Assembly: GCF_027497175.1 (NCBI RefSeq)
Contig: NZ_CP114901.1
Coordinates: 4,464,001 to 4,528,000, forward strand
Origin: Verrucosispora sp. WMMD573
GTDB lineage: Bacteria > Actinomycetota > Actinomycetes > Mycobacteriales > Micromonosporaceae
DNA length: 64,000 bases
Direction of reading: 5' to 3'
The position numbers were made by a program, and so were the translations under genes. The first letter of the stretch is position 1, and the number at the start of each line of letters is the position of its first letter. Shown here piece by piece: positions 45,530 through 53,821 of this stretch. The notes under the pieces were generated by a model, which had not been told where the DNA came from, made no database searches, and was given only the letters and a program-made list of their open reading frames with translations.

Positions 45530-46350
45530 CCGTGCACAGCGGCCGGATCGCCCAGCGCTCGCGCGGGCGCGGCCTCGGGCGCCGCGTCGCCGCGGGTTTC
45601 CTCTACCCACTCGGACTGCCTCTCCTGCTGCTGGTGATCTGGGGACTGGCGTCGACCTCGTCGACCAACAGGTTCTTCCCCGGCCCTCTCACGATCTTCG
45701 AAGCCTTCCGGGAGACCTGGATCGGCCCCGCGTTCGTCGACGACGTGCTGCCGAGCCTCTACCGGCTCGCCCTCGGCATCGCCGCCTCGATCGTGATCGG
45801 CGTCGCCGCCGGCACGCTCATCGGGCTGTTCCAGTGGCTACGGGAACTGCTCGAACCGCTGCTGGAGTTCTTCCGCGCCATCCCGCCGCCGGTGCTGATC
45901 CCGGTCGTGATGCTGCTGCTCGGCATCACCGACACGATGAAGGTGGTGGTGATCGTCTCCGGCGCGGTCTGGCCGATCCTGCTGAACACGATCGACGGTG
46001 TCCGGGCCACCGACAGCGTGATGTCCGAGACCGCCGACTCGTTCCAGATCACCTGGTGGGAGCGGCTCCGGTTCCTCGTGCTCCCGGCCGCCAGCCCGCG
46101 GATCATGACCGGGGTCCGGCAGGGGCTCTCGGTCGCGCTGATCCTGATGGTCATCTCGGAGATGTTCGCCTCGTCCGCCGGACTGGGTTATCGGATCGCC
46201 TACTTCCAACGCAACTACCTCATCGCCGAGATGTGGAGCGGCATTCTCCTGCTCGGCCTCGTCGGCGTGCTCCTCGCCGCGACCTTCGGTGTCGTCGAGC
46301 GACGGGTGCTGCGCTGGTACCACGGAATCAGGGAGGTCAACCGTGCCTGA
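45526..46350 (+). CDS. ABC transporter permease (second, SsuC/TauC-like)
   Basis: 274 residues from GTG 45526 with GAGGAGGT upstream. LLEFFRAIPPPVLIPVVMLLLGITDTMKVVVIVSGAVWPILLNTIDGV and the cytoplasmic loop ADSFQITWWERLRFLVLPAASPRIMTGVRQG. Related to but clearly distinct from the preceding permease, suggesting a heterodimeric channel. Overlaps the ATPase start by 8 nt. Confidence 0.88.
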   Translation: MTVHSGRIAQRSRGRGLGRRVAAGFLYPLGLPLLLLVIWGLASTSSTNRFFPGPLTIFEAFRETWIGPAFVDDVLPSLYRLALGIAASIVIGVAAGTLIGLFQWLRELLEPLLEFFRAIPPPVLIPVVMLLLGITDTMKVVVIVSGAVWPILLNTIDGVRATDSVMSETADSFQITWWERLRFLVLPAASPRIMTGVRQGLSVALILMVISEMFASSAGLGYRIAYFQRNYLIAEMWSGILLLGLVGVLLAATFGVVERRVLRWYHGIREVNRA

Positions 46351-47143
46351 CCGGAGCACCCTGCTGCGGGTGGAGCACCTGCGCAAGGTCTACGAGTCCG
46401 CGAACGGCGAGGTCGAGGCGATCGGGGACATCAGCTTCACCATGCGCTCCGGTGAGCTGGTCTGCATCGTCGGGCCGTCGGGCTGCGGCAAGACGACCCT
46501 GTTGAAATGTCTCGCCGGCCTGCTGCGGCCCACCAGCGGCCTGGTCGAGATGGACGGGGCGCCGGTGACCGGCCCGAGCCCGGCGATGGCCGTCGTCTTC
46601 CAGGAGTACGGTCGCAGCCTCTATCCGTGGTTGACCGTCCGGGGCAACGTCGAGCTGCCGCTACGCCACAAGCGGCTGTCGCGCCAGGCCCGCGACAAGC
46701 TCGTCACCGACGCCATCGAGGCGGTCGGGCTGGCGCACGCGGCCCGCAGCCACCCGTGGCAGCTCTCCGGTGGCATGCAGCAACGGGTGGCGATCGCGCG
46801 GGCCATCGCGTACCAGCCCGAGGTGCTGATCATGGACGAGCCGTTCGCCGCGGTCGACGCGCAGACCCGCGCGGACCTGGAGGACCTCGTCCGCGAGCTG
46901 CACGCGAGCCGTAAGATTTCGGTTCTCTTCGTTACCCATGACATCGACGAGTCGGTTTACCTGGGAGAACGGGTGCTGGTGTTGTCCGCGTCGCCGACCT
47001 GGGTACAGGAGGATCTGACGGTCGACCTCCCGCCGGAGCGCGACCAGATCAGCACTCGGGCGCTACCGCGCTTCACGGAGCTGCGTACGCATGTCTACGA
47101 CCAGATCCAGCGTGCGAAGCGCGGGCAGACCGTCGCCCCGTGA
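46343..47143 (+). CDS. ABC transporter ATP-binding protein (SsuB/TauB-like)
   Basis: 266 residues from GTG 46343, five bases after GGGAGGT. P-loop GPSGCGKTTLLKCLAG, Q-loop FQEYGRSLYPWLTV, signature LSGGMQQRVAIARAI, Walker B LIMDEPFAAVD, switch histidine FVTHDIDESVYLGERV. A single ATPase for two permeases, so it would act as a homodimer. Confidence 0.92.
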   Translation: MPDRSTLLRVEHLRKVYESANGEVEAIGDISFTMRSGELVCIVGPSGCGKTTLLKCLAGLLRPTSGLVEMDGAPVTGPSPAMAVVFQEYGRSLYPWLTVRGNVELPLRHKRLSRQARDKLVTDAIEAVGLAHAARSHPWQLSGGMQQRVAIARAIAYQPEVLIMDEPFAAVDAQTRADLEDLVRELHASRKISVLFVTHDIDESVYLGERVLVLSASPTWVQEDLTVDLPPERDQISTRALPRFTELRTHVYDQIQRAKRGQTVAP

Positions 47144-47180
47144 CCGTGCCGAGGGGTGGATTCGCTCGAGAGGGAAAGCT

Positions 47181-48062
47181 GTGCGCAGTCGTCAGCCGAA
47201 GCAGCTGCTGCTCGCGTTCTTCGGCGAGCACGTCGTCGACGACGCGGTCGGCCCGATTCGCGCCAGCGTCCTGATCGGGGTGCTCGAAGGAGCCGGCGTC
47301 GCCGCGCCGGCGACGCGGGCGACCCTCGACCGGCTGGTGCAGACCGGCATGCTGGACCGCAGCAAGAGCGGCCGGGAGATCCTGTTCTCGCTCACCGAGC
47401 ACGGGGTGGCGGTGTTGCGGGAGGCCACCGCCCGCGTCCGTGGCCCGCGCCCGTTCGATCCGCAGGGCACCGGCTGGACCCTCGTCACGTTCACGATTCC
47501 CGAGGGGCAGCGGACCCTGCGCCACCGGTTGCGTTCCACCCTCACCTGGGAAGGGTTCGCGCCGCTGCGCGACGGGCTCTGGCTGGCACCCGGTGAGGTC
47601 GACCTCGCCGGGTCGCTGGAGCCGCTGTGCCAGGACCTTCCCCCCAAGACGGTAATCGCCTTCCACGCCCGGGAACTCGCCGGGTTTCCGATCGCCGACA
47701 GTGTCCGCGCGGCCTGGGACATCGAGGCGATCCGGCGGGAACATCTGGCGTTCATCGAGGTGTGGGGCGACCCAGGCGCCGCGACCCAGGCGGCGAGCGC
47801 GCTGACCACCCGCACCATGCTGGTGGCCGATTGGCTCGCGCTGCTGCGCGCGGACCCGAGGCTGCCCCGCGAGTTCATGGACGAGCAGTGGCCGGCCGGG
47901 CGGTCGACGCAGGTCTACCGGCGGATGCACCAGCGGTTGGCCGCGGCCTCCGCCGAGGAGTTCGCCGCCCTCGTCGCCGGTGGCACCGGTGCGGTGGCCA
48001 GGAACGTCGGGGGTGTCGCGGCGAGGGCGGGTGGCGATCCGGCACGGCGCAGCCGGGCCTAA
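47181..48062 (+). CDS. PaaX-family transcriptional regulator
   Basis: 293 residues from GTG 47181 with GAGAGGGAAAG upstream. Begins RQPKQLLLAFFGEHVVDD, winged HTH ATRATLDRLVQTGMLDRSKSGREILFSLTEHG, then TGWTLVTFTIPEGQRTLRHRLRSTLTWEGFAPLRDGLWLAPG, the middle domain of PaaX, which in E. coli represses phenylacetate genes and responds to phenylacetyl-CoA. Cotranscribed with the importer; an acyl- or aryl-CoA made by the convergent ligase is a plausible inducer. Its stop overlaps that of the ligase by 4 nt on the opposite strand. Confidence 0.9.
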   Translation: MRSRQPKQLLLAFFGEHVVDDAVGPIRASVLIGVLEGAGVAAPATRATLDRLVQTGMLDRSKSGREILFSLTEHGVAVLREATARVRGPRPFDPQGTGWTLVTFTIPEGQRTLRHRLRSTLTWEGFAPLRDGLWLAPGEVDLAGSLEPLCQDLPPKTVIAFHARELAGFPIADSVRAAWDIEAIRREHLAFIEVWGDPGAATQAASALTTRTMLVADWLALLRADPRLPREFMDEQWPAGRSTQVYRRMHQRLAAASAEEFAALVAGGTGAVARNVGGVAARAGGDPARRSRA

Positions 48063-49585
48063 CGCGCGAACCGGCGCCGCAGGTCGCCCTTGCGCACCTT
48101 CCCAGACGCGGTCCGGGGAAGTTCGTCGACGATGACCACGTTCTTGGGCACCTTGTAGCGGGCGACCCGGCCGTCGAGGAACTGCTGGACCGTGGCCACG
48201 TCGACGGTGGCGTCCTCGCGCACCGTCATGATCGCCCACGGCACCTCGCCCCATCGCGCGTCCGGTACGCCGATGACCGCGACCCCGGTCACCCCGTCGA
48301 TCTCGCCGAGCAGGACCTCGATCTCGGCCGGGTAGATGTTCTCGCCCCCGGAGATGATCATGTCCTTGAGTCGGCCCGAGATGTAGAGGTAGCCGTCGGC
48401 GTCGAGGTAACCGAGGTCGCCGGAGCGGAACCAACCGTCCGGGGTGAACGCCTCGGCCGTCGCCGCCGGCAGCAGGTGATAGCCGGGGAAGACGTTAGGG
48501 CCGCAGACCTGGATCTCACCGATGCCGTCGCCGGTGATCGGTGCGCCGTACTCGTCGGCGATCCGCACGCTTGTGAAGAAGTGCGGCAGGCCCACGCTGC
48601 CCTGCTTGGCGCGGGTCATCGCCGGGGGCAGCGACGTCGCGCCCGGCGACGCCTCGGTCATGCCGTAGCCCTGCGAGAACGACAGACCGCGCTCCTCGTA
48701 GGCGTTGAGAATTCGGGTGGGCACGGCCGAGCCGCCGCAGGTCAGCTTGCGCAGCGTCGACAGGTCGGTGGTGGCCCAGGTCGGGTGGTCGGCCATCAGC
48801 TGGTAGGTGGTCGGCACACCGCTGAGCATGGTGACGCCGTGCCGCTCGATCTGGGCGAGCGCGCGTCCCGGCTCGAAGCCCTTCTCCAGCACGAGTGTGG
48901 CGCCCTTGAGGATGACCGGCAGCGCCCCCATGCCGAGGGAAGCGACGTGGAACAACGGCGAGATCATCAGCGCGACGTCGGTCGACACGACGTCGTAGTC
49001 GACCACGCAGTTGAGCGCGACCCAGGTGAGGTTGCCGTGGGTCAGCACGGCACCCTTCGCCCGCCCGGTGGTGCCCGAGGTGTAGATGATCGCGGCCGGG
49101 TCGTCCAGGCTCACCGCCACGGCGGCGCTGGCGTCCGCGGTGTTCGTGGCGAGCAGCCGGGTCAGTCCCGGTCGGTCGGCCGTACCCTCGCCGGTGACGA
49201 CGACGCGCGGGGACGGCCCGGTGCCGATGGCGGCGGCCACCCGCTCGGCGAACTCGGGATCGTGGATCAGCACCCGCGCGCCGCAGTCGGTCAGCACGTG
49301 GGCGACCTCGGGCGGTGCCAGCCGGGTGTTGACCGGCACGAAGACGGCACCCAGCCGCGCCGCGCCGAACATCACCTGGAGAAAATCCGGGCTGTTCTCG
49401 CCCAGGTAGGCCACCGCGTCGCCCCTGCCGACGCCGAGCCGCCGCAGCAGCGCGGCGACCCGGTCGGTGCCGTCGGCGAACTGGCGGTACGTCACGGTGA
49501 AGCCCTCGCAGTGGACGAGGGCGAGCTTGTCGGGGGACTTGAGCCGGCGCTTGGCCAGCCAGGCACCGATCCCTTGTTCGTGCAT
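48059..49585 (-). CDS. Acyl-CoA synthetase / AMP-dependent CoA ligase
   Basis: 508 residues, usual for the ANL superfamily. P-loop-like IIYTSGTTGRAKGAVLTHGNL, GYGMTEAS, the hinge SGDLGYLDADGYLYISGRLKDMIISGGENIYPAEIE and the C-terminal catalytic lysine in LPRTASGKVRKGDL. It forms an acyl-AMP and then the CoA thioester of a carboxylic acid. Last gene of a minus-strand operon with MaoC, amidohydrolase and SDR genes. FadD-like sequence, substrate not predictable. Confidence 0.92.
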   Translation of the reverse strand: MHEQGIGAWLAKRRLKSPDKLALVHCEGFTVTYRQFADGTDRVAALLRRLGVGRGDAVAYLGENSPDFLQVMFGAARLGAVFVPVNTRLAPPEVAHVLTDCGARVLIHDPEFAERVAAAIGTGPSPRVVVTGEGTADRPGLTRLLATNTADASAAVAVSLDDPAAIIYTSGTTGRAKGAVLTHGNLTWVALNCVVDYDVVSTDVALMISPLFHVASLGMGALPVILKGATLVLEKGFEPGRALAQIERHGVTMLSGVPTTYQLMADHPTWATTDLSTLRKLTCGGSAVPTRILNAYEERGLSFSQGYGMTEASPGATSLPPAMTRAKQGSVGLPHFFTSVRIADEYGAPITGDGIGEIQVCGPNVFPGYHLLPAATAEAFTPDGWFRSGDLGYLDADGYLYISGRLKDMIISGGENIYPAEIEVLLGEIDGVTGVAVIGVPDARWGEVPWAIMTVREDATVDVATVQQFLDGRVARYKVPKNVVIVDELPRTASGKVRKGDLRRRFAR

Positions 49586-49695
49586 CAGCGGTCTCCCGAT
49601 GGTGGCGGATGGTGCGTCGATGCGTGGCCGGTCGGCCTACCGCTGGTCGGCCGGCGTGCCGGTGGCGGTTGGCCTTGCCGGCGTGCCGCTGGCGG

Positions 49696-50148
49696 TCAGG
49701 CGTAGAAGCGGTACAGGCCGCGCGCCACCACTGCCGGCGTGGTGCCGCCGTCGACCTCGATCGTCTGGTCGACGGCGATCTGGTAGCCGCCGGACACCTC
49801 GACGACCTCGGCGACCGTCGCGGTCATGCGGACCCGCGAGCCGACCGTGACCGGGGCCGGGAAACGCACCTTGTCCAGGCCGTAGTTGACCTTCGTAGTG
49901 ACCCCCTTCACGTCGAGCAGTTCGGTCCAGAAGGGCACCGCCAGCGAGAGCGTGAGGAAGCCGTGGGCGATCGGCGCGCCGAAGGGGCCGTTCTTCGCCC
50001 GCTCCGGGTCGACGTGGATCCACTGGTGGTCGTCGGTGGCGTCGGCGAAGAGGTTCACCTGATCCTGGGTGACCGTCCGGTAGTCGGTGTAACCGAGGTC
50101 GGTACCGGCAAGGTCGGCGAGTTGCTCGTAGGTGATCGTCGTCGTCAT
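49696..50148 (-). CDS. MaoC-family dehydratase
   Basis: 150 residues, single hot-dog domain with YRTVTQDQVNLFADATDDHQWIHVDPERA, containing the catalytic Asp-x-x-x-x-His of R-specific enoyl-CoA hydratases, then FGAPIAHGFLTLSLAVPFW. Expected to hydrate an enoyl-CoA or dehydrate a hydroxyacyl-CoA made by its operon partners. GAGAGGAC precedes the start. The 110-base gap after it contains short GCCGGCGTGCCG-like direct repeats and no gene. Confidence 0.88.
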   Translation of the reverse strand: MTTTITYEQLADLAGTDLGYTDYRTVTQDQVNLFADATDDHQWIHVDPERAKNGPFGAPIAHGFLTLSLAVPFWTELLDVKGVTTKVNYGLDKVRFPAPVTVGSRVRMTATVAEVVEVSGGYQIAVDQTIEVDGGTTPAVVARGLYRFYA

Positions 50149-50164
50149 GAAAGTCCTCTCGTCG

Positions 50165-51046
50165 TCAGCTGGACAGGCGCAACAGCCGGACGGCGTTGCC
50201 CTTCAGGATGCCGGGGAGCACCTCGGGCTTGAGGTCGGTGGCGCGCACATCCCGTAGCCAGCGGTCCGGGGTGAGCAGCGGGTAGTCGGTGCCGAACAGC
50301 ACCCGGCGCTTGAGCAGCGAGTTGGCGTACCGCACCAGCTCGGCCGGGAAGTACTTCGGGCTCCAGCCGGACAGGTCGATCCAGGTGTTCGGCTTGTGGG
50401 TGGCCACCGACAGCGCCTCGTCCTGCCAGGGCACCGATGGGTGGGCCATGATGATCTGAAGGTCCGGGAACTCGGCCGCGACGGGGTCGAGCAGCATCGG
50501 GTTCGACAGGCCGAGCCGGAAGCCGTAGCCGCCCGGCATCCCGGCGCCGATGCCGGTCTGCCCGGTGTGGAACAGCGCCGGCACGCCGGCCCTTTCGAGC
50601 AGACCCCACAACGGGGCGTACTGCTCGTCGCTCGGATCGAAGCCCTGCACGGTGGGGTGGAACTTGAAGCCGCGTACGCCCTCGTCCTCGATCAGCCGAC
50701 TGGCGAGGTCGAGCGCCGCCGTCCCGGTGCGCGGGTCGACCGACCCGAACGGGATCAGGACGTCGGCGTGCTCCGTCGCGGCGCGGGCGATCTCCACGCT
50801 CGACAGCGGTTGGTGCGCCAACTGGGTGCGGGCGTCCACGGTGAACACCACTGCCGCCATCTGGCGTTCCCGGTAGTACTGCGCCACCGCCTCGATCGCC
50901 GGGCGCGGCCCGTCGGCCTTGAAGTACTTCGACACCGCCGCCACCAGGTCGTCGGGCAGCGAATTGTGGCCGTGCTCGTCGACCTCGATGTGCACGTGCA
51001 TGTCGATCGCGCTGATGGCGTCGAGGTCGATGGCGGGTTGGTACAT
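50165..51046 (-). CDS. Amidohydrolase-2 family protein (ACMSD/resorcylate decarboxylase-like)
   Basis: 293 residues. N-terminal metal site DMHVHIE, then FKFHPTVQGFDPSDE, ALFHTGQTG, IMAHPSVPW and the closing GTDYPLL: the ordered His/His/His/Asp ligands of the amidohydrolase-2 branch, which includes metal-dependent non-oxidative decarboxylases and some hydrolases. Aromatic acid decarboxylation or ring-product hydrolysis fits the operon, but is inferred. Sixteen bases separate it from the MaoC gene. Confidence 0.85.
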   Translation of the reverse strand: MYQPAIDLDAISAIDMHVHIEVDEHGHNSLPDDLVAAVSKYFKADGPRPAIEAVAQYYRERQMAAVVFTVDARTQLAHQPLSSVEIARAATEHADVLIPFGSVDPRTGTAALDLASRLIEDEGVRGFKFHPTVQGFDPSDEQYAPLWGLLERAGVPALFHTGQTGIGAGMPGGYGFRLGLSNPMLLDPVAAEFPDLQIIMAHPSVPWQDEALSVATHKPNTWIDLSGWSPKYFPAELVRYANSLLKRRVLFGTDYPLLTPDRWLRDVRATDLKPEVLPGILKGNAVRLLRLSS

Positions 51047-51070
51047 GATGGGGAACTTTCGTCCGGCGGG

Positions 51071-51997
51071 TCAGGAGCCTGCGGTCTTGAACTCCTCTGG
51101 GAGCTCCGGGAACCGCTCGCCGACGCTCTGCAGCGCCCCGGCGAACGTCACCGGCCAGGCTTCGAGCAGAGCAACGTACGTCCAGCCGCCCTCGCGGTGA
51201 GCGGTAAGCGCCGCCTCCGGGTGGGTCCAGACCTGGAGCCGGTCGCCGCCCACCCCGATCACCTGCCCGGTGACCCCGCCGGCCGCGTCGGAGCCGAGGA
51301 ACGCGACGAGCCCGGCGACGTCGTCCGCCGTGCCGAAGCCGAGATCGTGCCGGAAGAACGCCGGCATCGGCTCGCCCTGCTCGGCCGCCTGCACGGCGGC
51401 GGCGAAATAGGGAACCGTTGCGGTCATGGCGGTCGCGGCCACCGGAACCACGGTGTTGGCGGTGATGCCGGCCCGCTTGAGCTCCAGTGCCCAGGTGCGC
51501 GTCATGCCGACGATGCCCGCCTTGGCGGCGGCGTAGTTGGTCTGGCCGAAGTTGCCCCGCTGGCCGGTGGGGGAGCCGATGCAGATGATGCGGCCACCCT
51601 CGCCGGCCGTCCGCATGTGTCGCACCGCCGCGCGCACCGTGGTGAAGGTGCCGCGCAGGTGCACGTTGATGACGGTGTCGAAGTCCTCGTCGGTCATCTT
51701 CCACAGCACGGTGTCGCGCAGCACCCCGGCGTTGGTGACCAGGATGTCGAGTCGACCGAAGGTCTCGACGGCGGCAGCGACCAACCGTTCGGCGGTCTCG
51801 GTCGGGCCGACCGGAGCGACCACCGCGGCGGCCCGGCCACCGAGCGCCTCGATCGACGCGACGGCGTCGGCAGTGGCCTGCGCGTCTACATCGTTCACCA
51901 CCACTGCGGCGCCCTGTCGGGCGAGCTCCTGCGCGTACGCGAGGCCGAGACCGCGGCCGGATCCGGTGACGATGGCGACCTTGCCGTCCAGGGACAT
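51071..51997 (-). CDS. Short-chain dehydrogenase/reductase (3-oxoacyl reductase-like)
   Basis: 308 residues from ATG 51997 (AAGGAG upstream; the frame is open to 52054 without one). Rossmann motif TGSGRGLGLAYAQ, NAGVLRD, catalytic Ser in ICIGSPTGQRG and YAAAK. A C-terminal extension of about 50 residues after GGDRLQVW is typical of actinobacterial SDRs similar to the dehydrogenase part of multifunctional enzyme 2. With MaoC and the CoA ligase it suggests a beta-oxidation-like side-chain pathway. First gene of the minus-strand operon. Confidence 0.88.
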   Translation of the reverse strand: MSLDGKVAIVTGSGRGLGLAYAQELARQGAAVVVNDVDAQATADAVASIEALGGRAAAVVAPVGPTETAERLVAAAVETFGRLDILVTNAGVLRDTVLWKMTDEDFDTVINVHLRGTFTTVRAAVRHMRTAGEGGRIICIGSPTGQRGNFGQTNYAAAKAGIVGMTRTWALELKRAGITANTVVPVAATAMTATVPYFAAAVQAAEQGEPMPAFFRHDLGFGTADDVAGLVAFLGSDAAGGVTGQVIGVGGDRLQVWTHPEAALTAHREGGWTYVALLEAWPVTFAGALQSVGERFPELPEEFKTAGS

Positions 51998-52044
51998 GGG
52001 GAACTCCTTCGTGTTCACCCGATCTGAGCACGGACCGTTGAAAA

Positions 52045-52073
52045 TGTCAATCATTGGTGAAACGCGCTACCAT
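52045..52073 (+). promoter_or_regulatory. MarR promoter and divergent control region
   Basis: TGTCAA (52045-52050), 17 bp, TACCAT (52068-52073), seven bases before ATG 52081: a leaderless arrangement. CAATCATTG (52048-52056) is a near-perfect 9-bp palindrome between this gene and the divergent SDR operon. Confidence 0.45.
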
Positions 52074-52080
52074 CGTCGCC

Positions 52081-52548
52081 ATGTGCGCTAGCGGGAAGAC
52101 CCGGACGCCGGGGCGGGACGCCCTGCGGGACAGCGTGCTCGGCGGTGACCTGGTCTTTCTGCTGGCCCGCGCCAACGCGCTCACGCTCGCGGCGGCCAAC
52201 GCCGCGCTCGCCGAGCACGGGCTCAAGGCGCGGTCCTACTCCGTGCTCGCGCTGGCCGCGGACGGGGTTCGGCCCACCCAGCGGGAGCTGGCCGAGTTCC
52301 TCCGCCTCGACCCGAGTCAGGTCGTCGCGCTTGTCGACGGGCTCGAAAAGCGTCAGTTGGTGGAGCGCCGCACCGATCCCGCCGACCGGCGGGCCAACGT
52401 CGTCGTCGCGACCGACGCCGGCCGGGATCTGTTCTCCCGTGCCCAGCAGGCCGCCCGTGCCGTCGAGTTGGGGCTGCTGGCCACGGTGACCCCCGAGGAG
52501 CACGAGCGGCTGGCCGGTCTGCTGCGCCTGCTCGCGTTTCCCGACTGA
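52081..52548 (+). CDS. MarR-family transcriptional regulator
   Basis: 155 residues from ATG 52081, selected because of the -10 box seven bases upstream; a TTG nine codons earlier is open but lies inside the promoter. Winged helix: KARSYSVLALAADGVRPTQRELAEFLRLDPSQVVALVDGLEKRQLVERRTDPADRRANVVVATDAGRDL, a canonical MarR domain. Divergent from the SDR-amidohydrolase-MaoC-ligase operon, which it most likely represses in response to an aromatic acid or its CoA ester. Confidence 0.9.
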   Translation: MCASGKTRTPGRDALRDSVLGGDLVFLLARANALTLAAANAALAEHGLKARSYSVLALAADGVRPTQRELAEFLRLDPSQVVALVDGLEKRQLVERRTDPADRRANVVVATDAGRDLFSRAQQAARAVELGLLATVTPEEHERLAGLLRLLAFPD

Positions 52549-52569
52549 GCGCCGTCGGGGCGTACCGAC

Positions 52570-53019
52570 CTACCCGGCAGACCGCCGCGAACCGTACGAG
52601 GTGCCGAAGGATCGGGATATGGTCCGGCCGGCCGCCTGGACCAGCGGCGCCAGCGCCACCGGGTCCGCCCGGTGCTGGGCGACCACGAGTGAGATCGCGG
52701 CGACCACCGAGCCTTCCGGTCCGCAGATCGGCGCCGCGACCGAGAGGGCGTCCATGGTGACCTGCCGGTCGCTGACCGCGTACCCGGTGCGGCGCACCTC
52801 GGCCAGCCCGCGTCGCAGTCGCCCGGGATCGGTGACGGTCAGCGGGGTGTACCGCTCCAACGGCGTCGCCAGCACCTTTTCCTGCACCTCGGCCGGCGCG
52901 TACGCGAGCAGCACCAGCCCGACGCCGGTGGCGTGCAACGCGAAGCGGCCCCCGACCCGGGTGAGCACCGGCACCGCGTGCCGCCCGGCGATCCGTTCGA
53001 TGAAGACGAGTTCGGCCCA
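52570..53019 (-). pseudogene. Headless IclR-family regulator fragment
   Basis: The minus strand reads ELVFIERIAGRHAVPVLTRV, GGRFALHATGVGLVLLAYAP, RTGYAVSDRQVTMDALSVAAPI and VVAAISLVV, the effector domain of IclR regulators, ending in a normal stop. The N-terminal HTH is absent: upstream of about 53019 the sequence switches, in another frame, into a ferredoxin reductase. A GTG at 52974 could in principle start a 134-residue fragment without DNA-binding ability. A deletion explains it best. Confidence 0.85.
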
Positions 53020-53597
53020 CAGCAGTAGACAAGCCCGTCGACCGGCTGTCCCAGCAGCTCGTCCAGGTCGAGCAGGCCGGTCTCGTCCTGGGGAAACAGG
53101 CGCACCCGGTCGCCGTACTTCTCCCGCAGCGCGTCGGCGAACGCCATCGTGGCGCGGCTGCGTCCGCCGTACACCAGTCGCCAGTCGGCTCCTGCGGCGT
53201 CGGCGTCGGCGACCATCGGCCTGATCGGGGTGATGCCGATGCCACCGGCGACGAACAGGTAGCGCGCCGCCGCCACCAGCGGGAAGTTGTTCCGTGGCCC
53301 GCGCACCCGGACCGTCGCGCCCGGGGTGAGCCGCTCGTGCACGTGCCGTGAGCCACCGCGCCCCTGCGGCTCCAACTGGACCGCGACCCGCAGGGTGGCC
53401 CGGTCGGCCGGGTCGCCGCAGAGCGAGTACTGGCGCACCAGCCCTGGCCCGAGTTCCAGGTCGAGGTGGGCACCCGGCGACCAGGCGGGCAGGTCACCGC
53501 CGCCGGGGCGGCACAGGCCCAGCACGGCGACACCCTCCGCCGGCCGGTCCCGCTCGGCCACCACCAGCTCCGCGCCGTCCAACTCGTCGGCGGTCAT
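53020..53597 (-). pseudogene. Truncated ferredoxin reductase subunit (VanB/phthalate dioxygenase reductase-like)
   Basis: From ATG 53597: RPAEGVAVLGLCRPGG, PAWSPGAHLDLELGPGLVRQYSLCGDP (FAD-binding RxYS), FLFVAGGIGITPIRPMV-like NAD site and VDGLVYCCGP. There the homology stops. The plant-type [2Fe-2S] domain with its four cysteines, about 90 residues, is missing, and the frame runs on into the IclR segment in the wrong phase until 52839. Without the iron-sulfur domain it cannot pass electrons to an oxygenase. Confidence 0.88.
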
Positions 53598-53821
53598 GCC
53601 GGCACCACCGACCGGGTCGGTGCGGCGTGCGGGGTCGGTGCGACCGCCTCCGGCGGCTGATGACCGTACGGGTGGGCGAGCAGCCACTCCCACAGCTCGA
53701 CAGGTTCCTCGGCGACGCGCTCGGCACCGCAGTGGCAGATTCCGCGCAGCGTGTCGGTGCCCGGCATCCAGTGGATCCGGTAGATCCGGTCGCCGGTGAG
53801 CATGCTGGCCGGCTCGGTCAT
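53594..53821 (-). CDS. Small conserved-looking protein in the oxygenase locus
   Basis: 75 residues from ATG 53821. YRIHWMPGTDTLRGICHCGAERVAEEPVELWEWLLAHPYGH is well coded and contains a C-x-C pair. It overlaps the oxygenase stop (ATGA) and the reductase start (ATGA), so the three formed one translationally coupled operon. No family recognised; its role may have been accessory to the demethylase. Intact as read. Confidence 0.6.
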   Translation of the reverse strand: MTEPASMLTGDRIYRIHWMPGTDTLRGICHCGAERVAEEPVELWEWLLAHPYGHQPPEAVAPTPHAAPTRSVVPA

